From assembly GCA_947579665.1 (NCBI GenBank), contig OX388348.1, positions 6,386,001-6,450,000 of the forward strand: 64,000 nucleotides of DNA, in the 5' to 3' direction. Shown here piece by piece: positions 32,301 through 44,400 of the stretch. The position numbers were made by a program, and so were the translations under genes. Numbering within the stretch: position 1 is the stretch's first letter; each line of letters opens with the position of its first letter. The notes beneath the pieces were generated by a model that was given only the letters and a program-made list of their open reading frames with translations, was not told the DNA's origin and did not search any database. The stretch is from Sympetrum striolatum (taxonomy: Eukaryota; Arthropoda; Insecta; Odonata; Libellulidae).

Positions 32301-35300
32301 CTCTATGTCACCAGAGCCATTTACAAAACCGAACTTTTTTTTCCAATAAATTACTGTATTGCCTAATTCAGGGCTGGTGATCAATGTATGGCCATGTTAA
32401 GTTTCAAATACATGTGCAGAGTTCTCTTTCGCAAATAAATTTGACGAGAAGTGAGACGAGGCAAAATTTATAATGTTCGGAACAACTACCACGCTTTAGA
32501 GATTATAAACTGGAGATTATTGGTACATTCCCGTCACTTGGGAAGTTTCTTTAGACGTTGTTTGATTCATCTCATTTTGATGGTAGGGGACTTCGTTAGG
32601 TTAATTGCGCCTCGAAGACTTCATGTGGATGACTCATATTCATATACCCACTTCAGCCATACATATTGATCTTCTGCCATTGACACTCTGCACAGTGCCT
32701 CCCATTTAAATTCATTCAAGTGGAATATTAAAACTTCTCCCATGTCTTCAACACAAAAACCGAAGCATTTGCTACGTAATCTTCCTTTTACGATGCATAT
32801 TTACTTTCACAAACTTTCTTAATCAATCCATCTTCTCCAATTATTTGTCATCCACATTTCTGATTACATTTTTGCTTTCACGGTGAGCAGCTACATAGAA
32901 TACATAAACAGCCGACAATAATTGAGGTAGGTTTTACTAGTGAAAATAACATTCTAAGGCATATTACAAAACTTGGAAAGATTCCTAATACCCAATTAAG
33001 GTTTTACCTTCTATAAATGCTAAGGGTCTTCTTATCCTAATTGCAAATTCAGAGTCTATTTCCAGGGTTTCCATACGCGCATTGTGAATGGAGATCTTCG
33101 TCATATTCGGTTCGGCACTGTAGATCTATTATTTTTTGGTACGAGGTTTGGTACATTTTTTTAGGCTGTGGGTAGAAAAAAATATAAAAATAGAATTCCA
33201 GTTAAAATATAACCAGAGAGTGAAAATCTGTGATTACTCATATTTTACTTGTAAAGAAAGAATTTACAGAAGGATTTCACTTCAGTATTGGTAGTGGTTA
33301 TTGATTTCGAATTGTATTAGTGACTACGTTTCGCAATGTCTTTGTATGAACTATTGCAGCCCACCATGTGTAAAAGATCGGACATCCTAAGAGATGCAGG
33401 GGAGATTCGAATACCGTGTTACATCGGAATCTACCTGGAGTAGAAGTTGGTGCGTTAATTTCAAATCACATCTCTTGTAATGTAAATGAGTTGAATGATG
33501 CAAGTTTGGGAGAAATTGAAACATGTCGCAGTCGGAGATAACGACTCAAAGGAAATAGGCTCTGCTATGCAATATGGATCTCCTTAATTCAATTGCAGGA
33601 GGTAATAGAGAGCCACCCCTCAGGGAATACTTGGGTTTTGGATCCGTGGCCGTCACGGTAGAGATCGTAGTATTATGCAGATGAGGGAAACTCCAAAGAA
33701 GCGCTACCATTGAAGCCCCGAAGGGAACTGAAGGCTTTTGGAGTAAAATGTCATTCGAATCGAAACTTACAATCGTTCACTCACTGACAGGTTCCATTGT
33801 TTCCAGGTCCAGCTGCCTGGTAAAAAATTATCGAAGACAATGATATTATAACTTTGTACTTTTCCCCATTTATAATAATGCCCTTTATAATAATGGTATA
33901 TCTCATATATAGATAATATTTATTTCCCAATACAGCATAAATGACAGTAATGCTAAATTAATGATTCTCTTATTGGAAGTAATGAATAATCCTCTTCATT
34001 AACGAATTTAGTACTCCTTAAATTCCCGATCGAATCAAGCGTAAAATGAAACACAAATTCCTACTTTTGGTTATTTACACGCTGTGTTGTCTCATTGGAA
34101 TCTCCAAGACGTTAATAGTTTCTAGTTGTTAGTTCTGTTTGTTTTCGCCGTTTCCATTAAGCTGTCCTCATATGCATATACTGCATATAAGACTCGGAGA
34201 AACAAGAAAGTTTTATTTATTTCTTTTCTCGTCTGCTCCTTTCCGGGCAATCCTTTTCCCATTTTCATACCCTCGCTATTTCAGTTTGCCACCCTAATCA
34301 ACAATTTTTTCTTTTGCTCTATTCTCTTTTCCTTCTTCATCTGATTAGAAACTAATAATTCCTTTTTCTTATTCTCTGTTGGATATAAATTTGATCATCT
34401 TCGAATTTTGTTTAAATTTCGCGGTCATTTTTCTGTTCAGCTATTGCTTTAGCACGATACTGTAAAACCTTGTGATTGATTTCGGTTGATTACTTTCTTT
34501 GAATTTAAAATATTTATCTCCTCTAATTTGCTACTGTTGCGATAAATATCCATTCCTAATTCAACGAAGATTAGTTTTCCCGCGATGAACTAAAATTTTC
34601 TCTCATCGCTCTTGCTCGATTCTCCTTCTCACGTGTTTTATATAATCTTTCTCGCGAGATTATAAGGCTTATCCCGAAGGAATCCCGTGGATTCCACGTG
34701 GCTTCTCCCAACCATTTTCGCCCTGTGATGGGAGTCTTAGCCCCTGCCGTGATCCCGCTACGAATGGCCAAACTCGGCACAGAGGGTGTCAGAGGAACAC
34801 GCGCCTGCTCCGTGCTGGAATCGATGAGCGCCCCCACTCTGCCTTCCCCTCTGAGGTGCTGTGCCGGCGCAGTTGCTTCTAATCGGCCGGCTCACGAGGT
34901 TCACCCGCTCTGCGCTGCGCGGAAAAAGTTTCTCCAAGTGTCGGCAAAAGAAACAAAAAGGCGCAATTGGTATCCCTTTGGGTACAGCCCACCAGAATAA
35001 TTTCCTGGCTACCCTGCCAACATTCCTCTTGTCCATCTTCTTTTCTCGAAAGGGGATGTGATGATAAAAGGAGATCTTTCTTAAGTTTCTGATAGTGATA
35101 TTTGTATACGATCTATCTCCGTGAACTCGGAGGCTTCCCGTTCTGGTTCGAGAGATGGTGTTGGGCTGCCTGACAAAGGTTACGTTATTGCTGGTGTTCC
35201 GTGCAAGAGGACTTCCGGAAGGGGCCAAAGGATGCATTGCTGGGCTTTTTGCTTTACCTTCGCCTTAGCGTTCGTCTTGAAGAACCGCGCGGAAGGTCAG

Positions 35301-38300
35301 TGCCATTGGGTCGTTCGAGTCTCCTGATAAATATATCTTTTTTCAGCCTAAGAGCGTAATAAGCTTGAATTTAGCCGCAGAGACCATGCCATCATCATTC
35401 TAAAGCATTGCTACAGCATCGATAAATGGACACGTTCTGATATCATAATACAATGTTCGTTTACTTCGATAACCGAAAACAATTGATTAATTGAGTTACT
35501 GGCTTCATCATTCAAGGAACTTTTGGAAGAAAAATGGAATCTGGCTTTATTTATAAGTCTCATAAATATTAACTGGAAAATTTCGTTAAACTGCAAGTAA
35601 TGCTACCATCGAAATCAACCTTTCCGAGTAACCTATGATCAAACTTTGATGCACAAAATATTTGCTCTTCTCTTTCATGGGAAAGATTCACAGCGTTGAT
35701 TTACCGGTGAGGGAAGTAAATATTTATTTTTTATTTCTATGGAATTAAAATTTTCAGGATGTATTGTATTTCTATAATGTTTTCAGAAGCCTTTTCCGCT
35801 ATTATTGAATTGAGAATAATTTCACTATTTTCATACAAATAAATAGGAAAAAAAGGAGAGTGATTAGGTATTCATCACTTTAGGGATTTAAATATTTTGT
35901 AGAAAATGTTCAACAAAACATTACCATTCACGTTTTGCGAAGACCGTATCTTGTGCGCAAGTTCTAACCGTCGTCATTTTTCCTCAAAATCAGCAAAAAC
36001 ATATTCTAATAACTATTTTCTGTTCCGTATGTATTCCGCTTTCCCCATTTGCTCGAGTTTTGATTCGTTTAGCGCACAAACAAAAGCGAGTATCCCTCGC
36101 GGATCGTTTATTCGGGAACCATCTCGCTCGATTGAGCTATAAACCTCTATATTTTCACTTCAGCCTCCACAAACCTTCTCTGTTTCGAATTGACTTGCGG
36201 AATTGGGCGCTTCTCATTTTGTTGGATTGAGATCCAGCGAGGACAAGTCGTGGAGAATTCGACGTCTGTTGATCGCACACTTCATCTGCGGAAGATTCTC
36301 CTTTCAAAACATCAAAACCAATTTGGCCGTCGGAAATCTTCACAGAATTGGTTAATTAATTGCTAATATCAATTTACGGAGAATGAAAGGGAAAAGGTGA
36401 TAGATTGCGGTTTTTTTGGATGCTTCTTTTTTTTCGAACTAACGTAGGTGCAGCAATTCCCGTTAATTAATCAAGTTATCGGGTGTCACGCATTCAAGAA
36501 TGTTTCTAAAATCACTCCCTAAGTATTTAATGGAATTTTGAAAATAATAATGTTCTCCAAATATTTCCCTTAAAAGATTCGTTACTTATGCCCGCAATAT
36601 CATGAAAAGGCAATAAAAATTTAGTGTATAAATTTAATAGCAATGTTAGCTAGTATTTCTTAAGTTTGCTGGAATGAATTTAAAAAACATTCTGATTAAG
36701 GCCTAAGTATACACCGAAGATCTTGCCTTTAATTATCGAATTGTAATTTATCTCACACGATACAGCGTGTTTTTTGTTGTATCTCATATATATTTTTTAA
36801 TACAATAATTACTCCGATAAAATTCAAAAAGAAAACACAGCTTACTTGGTGGGAGACGCTATTATTCGAATTTTATTTTAAGTTTCTGAACTGTGTTGGT
36901 GTCGAAAGTGTTATCTTACATAAGATTCGTTAAACAATACCATAGAGTTGATCTCGAATGTTTTCTTTCTTTTTTCAATATTTTAAGCAACGCAAAAGAA
37001 ATGATTTGCGCTGAAATCAACTGAGTAAATGTTATCCCTTTGAAAATTTCCATGCAAATCCTAATATAATTTTATCATTCAACCAGATAATAACCAGTAG
37101 ATACATTTATGCAGCGAAGAGTATAGGAAATCATGCGAAAACAACGCGAGATATAGGATATAGGATATATTTCTTGATCAGATGACAATGGAATTTTTTT
37201 GTCGCTGTTTTACGTTTAAAGTAAGTTTTCACCAGGAAGTTTACACATGAAGTATATAAAATAATTCATTTGGCTAATTTTAAAAGATATATGCATGCAT
37301 TTGGTTACGAGTGAAGCATTTTCTAGTGAAACAGGAAAAGGAGTGGTACCATAATGAGGTATATGCGTGAAACCCCATCGCCTAATGCATTCATAAAAAG
37401 ACAAATTCAAAAAGCGAAATTGCAAATGCAAATTAATCAAATTTGGAAAGTATAAAACTCAGTCAATTTAAACGAAATATAATTATGTTACGCCCAAAAA
37501 AGTTATTCGAATTGCTGAATAACGTTTTAAAGAAAAATAGCCCAGAATTAACTAGAAGTGATTCTGGACTTACGTTCATATTATTGCTTTTGGTTTCTGT
37601 ATTTTTTATCTAATATTGTTAACACACTGTACCACCGTAATTGCTAGGTACGTATGAGCATTTATGGAAAATTTCGGTTGAGGTTTTTCGGACATAACTA
37701 TTTTTACAAGAGGTAAAGTATCTAGAAATATTTTCATAATTAATTAATGCAGGTGTTTCAAGGAATAAAATACCAGAGAGTGGGTTCTTTACCTCTATCA
37801 TATGCATACCAATTGCAGAGAGAAACATTATGCAAAGGCTCGGTAATGTAGATGCAAATAATAATGGGAGAGAGAGATTTGGTTATTACCATGGGAGACG
37901 GAGCCTCGCTATTCATTTACGAGGAACGCTTGCGGTGGAGAATTCAGAATTATTTTAACACTTCTAGCTTTTTCAGAGGAAATCGAGGATTGGTCGCAAA
38001 TAGAGAATAATTGTTAAGTAACAGCAATGGAAGAGTAGCTCAAATGAGACTTGGAATTATTTTCACCAGATCTGGAAAGGCATGGCGAGTAAGAGAGTGA
38101 AATGATTTTTCTCCGATTAGTGAAAAACATATTCTACTTTGCAGAGTTTTCCGTGAAATAAAATTAGCAAAAGAAAGTTGTATAATTTATTTAACTGTGA
38201 GGCATCTAAGATGTGATGGGATTTTTAAAAACTGATGTACGATATCTGTAAGAACTGTTTTATGTAATTCCATGGAACAGAGCGGGTGTAGAAAGTGATT

Positions 38301-39214
38301 GGTTTTGATTGATTCAGAAGCCAAGCAAAATAGACTATCTTAAGTGTATAAAATTAAAGTTTGAATCAGATGATTGGTGGGAATAAAATTACTCTATAAT
38401 TAAAAATTCCTCTTTTCGTTGTACTTGTAAATTGATGCGTTTCAGTTAATTTTATTTTATATATTAGCGGATAAAAGTGTACACAAGCTACTGGAAATCA
38501 ACTGTGATATAAAAAAACTAGGGGAATGTTTTTGTGTAGTACTTCATACTAGTCTCACAAGTCTTATGAAATGTTCACTTTTGTTTTGTATTGTTAATTT
38601 TAACTAAATTCGGAATTAATCGAGTTTGGAGCTTGAAAAAGAAGAAATGCAGAAATAAATCATATGATTGACAAATATTCCTGTAAAATATAATTTGACC
38701 ATAAAGAAACTATTTTACTTGCTGTCATTAGAATATGGGAAGTTCAAAGCTAACAACTACTTCAGTTTCAATCCCAGAGAGTTGAATTTCTTCTAAGCTC
38801 TAAAAGTAATGTATTGTGGCGCATAATTGTTCAGCCCCTTCCTAATTTTTTTTGTTTTCCAATTACTAAGCTTCTAATTTGTATCTCGAGCTGGATCTAA
38901 GCGTGCTTTTGGCTCGATCTCTGATAAGTGTACTTGATTAAGAGATGCTCCTTTTTACCGCATCCGTGTTCTCCACTTCCTCAGAATGCGCACTTGTATT
39001 GAAAATAGGCTTCCTTTTGAAAACTGAAATTCCGTGAGATATCAGAGTCCGCCCGTGGGAACAAACTGATAAACACAGCAAGATCTAAACAATAGCAAAC
39101 ATATGATTCTGTTTATTTCAGTGTAGTTAAAGTAAATTATTTTGCAGTATAAATTAATGCGACAGGTTAAATGATTATCATTTGTAATTATTTCGGTTTT
39201 GATTGCGATTACAA
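29331..39214. other. About 10 kb without a recognisable gene or element
   Basis: AT-rich throughout, apart from 34690-35010, where GC is elevated and CpG present (GTGCCGGCGCAG, TCTGCGCTGCGCGG). That island has long overlapping frames on both strands (159 codons minus 35237-34758, 100 codons plus 34698-35000) with no motif I know, so I treat them as composition effects. Small simple repeats occur (TATAGGA at 37149-37170). I saw no tRNA, LINE or inverted-repeat element here. Confidence 0.4.
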
Positions 39215-39615
39215 CAGGTATACAGCTTTTATTCATTTTCAGATCATAAAATATTATTTGAAAGATTTAAAACAAGCAACTATGGGGAAAATGATATGAT
39301 AGAATCCCTCGGATGGAACTCTCTTAGTAATAGAAGACTTGAATATCGACGGAAGCTTTTTGATGAATTTATCACTACCTATTTCGGGGAGGAGATAACT
39401 GATATTGTTGTCCCAGTTATGAACTTACGCAATCTTCGGGAGAAAACAAAAGAGCGATACAGGGAAGTAGTTGCCAAGACACATAGTTACTTATGGTCAT
39501 TTTTCCCGCGAAGTATTTCAGAAGCTAATGGGTCTCCAGGTTAGTTGGGATTTGGGTGTTTTACACCCCCTGCCACGCGCCACTGGCGGATTGCAGGGTT
39601 TAAATGTAAATTGAA
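39215..39615 (+). pseudogene. Non-LTR retrotransposon (LINE) 3' fragment, copy 2
   Basis: The plus-strand frame to 39544 reads DMIESLGWNSLSNRRLEYRR, KLFDEF, then SYLWSFFPRSISEANG, close to the C-terminal LGW.SL..RR ... SFFPRtI..wN pattern of jockey/CR1/L2-type polyproteins. It stops at TAG, followed by GGATTTGGGTGTTTTACACC...GCCACTGGCGGATTGCAGGG, a 3' untranslated segment shared with the inverted copy at 3180-3594. The frame is open over more than 100 codons, so this copy is less decayed. No polymerase core upstream: 5'-truncated as usual for LINE insertions. Confidence 0.65.
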
Positions 39616-41301
39616 AATAATTTCTTAGGAAGATTATTTTTGTATAATAATCAGCTATATTTCGTCAGTATTTTGTAGAAGCTGATATTTGCACACGTCG
39701 TAGAGCATAGCTGCTCGGCATTATTTCGAAAACTCGATACATATCTTTAAATCAAAACATCCTTTTGCCGAATTGGCTTAGTGAATGACGGAGCTTCTTC
39801 GCTCATTGCTATGATTTGACACATTTGTGTACGTACTGTTATTATTCATCTCTCTCAAAGCACCGTTACTCCCTCTCAGAGTTCATTGAAATATTATTAG
39901 TCTCAAGTTCTCCCAATTGCTATACACTTTTAAGAAAGTATCTTTTAACTTAACATTCTATATAATGATCGTTGCCGCCACATGTCTTTCGTTAGTTAAG
40001 TTATGACTAAAACATATTTCCCAACCAAGCATACGAGACCTTTTGAAACCTTCAAATATAAGAGTAATTTTTTAAATATATGCGGTAAATGCCAAACGGA
40101 GAGGATGGAAATTGCCATTCATGATGCTTTTTATTTATTTTTACAGTAAGGAACTTTATTAAAAACTGCCTTCTATTTAACCAACCTCTGAAAATTAGCG
40201 CATTTGAGTTAATAAAATATCTTTTCCTCTCATATAACATTAAATAAACTCCGCTTTTCGATTAAATGTATAAAAAAGGAAGAACTTGAAAATCACATTT
40301 GAGAATGTTTTTCCTTATTTCTTTATCATTCATTTCTCCGAAGATTGAACGTTTTCGTCAAACCGATTCAGAGGATTCATCAAAGACCTAAATGTTTTGC
40401 AAGGTTTCAGAATAATTTTTTTCGCTTATTTCAGCGAGCGTTCTCCATCAAAGTCATCTAACTAATAATTAAGCCTTACTTCATATTAAATCGGACATCA
40501 CAAGAATGTTATTCGGGGAACTCTCAATCTTTCATACAAAGTGGATTCAAAATGGTAGCAACGCATACATTCACGAGGTTTCCGAAATGTGAAACGCACC
40601 GGTAGAGTTTTAATCTCTTATTTGAAATGAATCCTTCAAATAAGAAGAGTAACCATTCAAGAGCCATTCCAATTAATTTCACCGTAACCCAGAATTTATT
40701 CAATGGGTGTTATGGTAACCATCTTTGAAGTAGAAATTCGTGGCACCACAAACGAGTATAGTCGCGCAATCATTGTTAGTCATTCCCGCATCTATTTCTT
40801 CTTGCGATCAAAATTCCTCCTTCATATGACATTTATGTTCACATCACCCCCCCTATTCTAGATTAAGCACAGATTTATCAATGAAAGAGTATCTTTACTA
40901 TCAGTGGGTACGTACCTATTTTTGTGATGTCCTGTATGTCGCCCCCTTCTGCAATAGTTTGCTAACCAATTCCTCCCAACATGAAATTTGTAACTATTTT
41001 TTTTAAATCGGTGGTTGAAGCCGTTACTTATCCTTATTTCTTTTGTTTTCTCTTTTGTCCACTCCATCGTATTCCACATTCAATTACTTTTAAAATCCAT
41101 TTGACTGCATTTTTTCAATCAAATCCGTTTCTTTTATCTCACAATTTTGTTGTTGTAAATTTTCCTTTCGATTCGACTTACTTTTCCACTTCGGTGCTAC
41201 GTACGAATACTCTTACTATTACTAATTAATACTATTACTTATAATACTTACTCTTATACAAATTAAGTAAATTTAGTTACTTATCTATCCCAAGTTTCCT
41301 C
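39616..41301. other. No gene recognised
   Basis: AT-rich sequence. A 73-codon minus-strand frame at 41079-40858 (MWNTMEWTKEKTKEIR...) has no motif I can place. Confidence 0.45.
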
Positions 41302-41449
41302 CTCGTTCAGCCAAAGGTCTCCCACATAGCCAAGTGTTCGGCTTTGGCGAAAGCGGTCTTGGGTTCGACTCCCGGTGGAATTCCACGTGCGAAATGGCCT
41401 AAGATGTCGAAACACTATTAAAAATACTACTACTACTCGTTCAGCAAAC
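41302..41449 (+). mobile_element. tRNA-derived SINE with target-site duplication, copy 1
   Basis: Body 41316-41435. A box TAGCCAAGTGTTCGG (41327-41341), hairpin GCTTTGGCGAAAGC, B box GGTTCGACTCC (41362-41372), then a tRNA-unrelated part GTGCGAAATGGCCTAAGATG and a CTA-repeat tail. It is flanked by CTCGTTCAGCCAAA (41302-41315) and CTCGTTCAGCAAA (41436-41448), a ~13-base duplication differing by one base. Same family as 53296-53457. SINEs of this type are transcribed by RNA polymerase III from the two boxes and copied by a LINE. The low divergence of the duplication suggests a fairly recent insertion. Confidence 0.85.
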
Positions 41450-44400
41450 TATCCAGACTTTAAGAATATTATCAACATTGAAAGTCTCATTAAACCAACG
41501 AGTCGATATTATTTCTTCTCTTCACAATAATGAGGATGCGAATTACTGGAATTTTGGCTCATTTAAACTTATAATGTTTCAAATCTTACTGATTAAGATC
41601 ATCATCAACGCTGATAATATGATCAGCTGTGGATAAATAGGCGTAAAAATTCCCAGTTTGCTTCAGCACCCTATGTGCACGAATCACGGGCTACATTTTT
41701 AAGACGCCAGAAAAAGATTTTGGGTCAAAAAGCTTAGCACTAGATTTTCAAAACACTCGCGTAAACTATTGAAAATACGAGTCTCAGTCGTATCCTTTCT
41801 GTTAGAGAGTTTCCTTCGCAAGCAATACCTTCGGCCATCGTGGTGCAGGTGACAGCTCCTCCGGATACTTCGCTGCGCCGTAAAACGAACAAATTCGACG
41901 ACGTTTTATTGCGGTCCACCGAAAGAGCGACCTTCAATCGCTCCATAAAATGGAGGCATCAAAACGGCCTCCAATTAAAATGCTTCGTCTCGGTATTAAG
42001 AGGGCTAATGGCGGACTGTGCCTTATTTATGCACGGAGTAAATGATGTGATCCGATTGGCGTTTGAGAGAAGACGGCGAATAAAGGAACGTTAGACGAGA
42101 TTAAAACTGCGAGGCAGATTCGCAAGGAGTGGTGCATAAAATTAGATTTTCGAGGAAGCATTCTTCTCAATGCGTTTCGATTCGAAATGGAGCTGTGGGA
42201 GATGAAATGCTGTTAGTAGGCGTCTTCTTTCAGTTATTGAATTTTACGAATTAATCATGAATTTTGAATTGTTCCATGTTTGGATGTACGGATATTTACA
42301 TTTTAATTTCATTAGATGAGTGATTTTTCGGATACTGTTGTCAACTCTCGCACTCGAATTTTATCACTCGAAAGTAAATAAGGTATGAGTGATGTTATAA
42401 AATTGCATTCATTTGGTTTCTCTTTATTGAATGGTGAGGGAAGCGCGTGCTATTGCGCTAATCTTGCGTGGACTTTTGCTCCTTATAACTCAAAGAGGGA
42501 ACAATGCCGAAATATGCAATTCTTTATCTTTCTCTCTCTAAATATTTTAGCCAATTTTTGAATGGATGAGAATGCATCCACTCAACAGACAGCAATTGAA
42601 GAAAAATAAGGATAAAACCGATACCTGTTATCTTTATAAGATAATCGGATGCATAAGAAATATAACATAGATTATTCTGCGTTTAAAAATTGATTCTCAT
42701 CCGATAAATCAGCGGAAAATTAAATTATGCAATCAGCTATTGTGTTACTGTAGTCAAATGATGATGTGTGCTCAGGTTTCTGGTGACAGACCAAAGTTCA
42801 TCCTCTTCAGAGTATTGCTGTATTGAGTCATTCCCGACTGACCCTTCTTACCCTGGGCTGTACATTTGATGATATTCAGGGTTCGCTTGCGTATCCCATT
42901 TATCTCTATTATCTGATATTAAATAAGAGAAGCAAAAATTTAAATTTTAACCTCCTAGTAAACGAAAAATGTATATTTTAAAATTTAATCGCTTTGAAGT
43001 GGTAAACACCTAGATTTTGAAAAATTTCGGAGTTCTATCTTTCCATTATTCGGAATTCTGAATATATTCGTTATTTGTTAAACGTAGTATAATCACAAAT
43101 TGATTCTTTTATTCATGGAATGTTTTGAATTTCCATACTTTTCTTTGTGTCTGTCAAAATATTGGAATTTTACAAAATCTCCCAATTTCGCACCTTGCAT
43201 TGCTGCTGTGACTCCAAAACGAGTTGAAGTGTAAAAGCAAAGAATTTTATAGAATTCCAAATGAAACGCTACACATTTTTACTATTTCATTGATTCTAGA
43301 AGAAATAATTTGTTAAAAATATTTACTTATTAAACTATTTCAGGTTTAACGACTTGACAAATAAATCCTTAATCATTTTGCATGAATGATACTAAATGGA
43401 TATTGTGAATTATTTTCGCAAATGAACTTTTAAAAATATGAATTGAACTAAAGTGGCAGTTTTGTCTTTTCTAGGTGTTTGAATTACTTAGTTCATATAA
43501 AATTCGTGATCAATAATAATAATACGAGTATAATGATGCATAATATCGTGGTTAAATATTTGAATTCAAGTTGTTGCTATGTGCATTGAAATTAATTTTG
43601 TTATTTTAGTGACAAATGGAAGGGTTTTAGCTCGCCCGGGGAGTCTTCTGTCTTTCAAGTCTGCGCTCTAAATTTTCGAAGCGGCTGATATCAAGCTCAT
43701 ATTTAACGTCACAACACGTTCTGTAAATAAAGCTGGACCAATTTGCAAGCTGCTGGTGGGACATGGAGAGATAAAGAGGCAGATCTCCGAAGGCCACTTT
43801 TTCGTTTTTTGGGAGAGTAAACGAAAAATCAAATTTTCGCTCGCTGCGATAGGTAAGGAAGCGTGAGATAACGTTTGGTCATTCATTAGCGGGCGGCGGC
43901 GCCCCGAAACTGGAGCACAGCGTTCGCCCCAATATTATTGTTTTCTCATCCAACCCTTTATCTGTTAAATTAAATGCTAAACTTTCGACTTAATGACGTT
44001 CCTATCTTTCTTCTCGATACTACGCTAAGAAACATTCGTGGTTTTCAAATAAACTTAGTGAGGTAGAAGATGAGTCAATTAAAATAAAAAGTAAGAAATT
44101 AAGGATGTTTTTTGTAGAATGTTTCATCTTTGACCATTAAAGGATGACATACTTCCCTCGATTTTCAGAACTTGTAACATTACAATGCATTCTCTCCTCG
44201 CTCTGCCATGTCCTCTTATTGCTTTATCGATATCAATATTATGTGCGATATGCATATCATCTAAACTAATCGTATTCAACCTTCTTTAGTTTCGTAGTGC
44301 CGCCGATTCATTTTATATTTGCCTTTTTTATTATTTTACACTTATTTATCTTTATAGGCAACGCATCAACTTAAAAAAATACCTTTTCCTAGTAAGGTGT

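Noticed and set aside
34758..35237. 159-codon minus-strand open frame (longest in the window)
   Set aside because: Lies in a GC-rich island where stops are rare, overlaps frames of 66-100 codons on the other strand, no motif.
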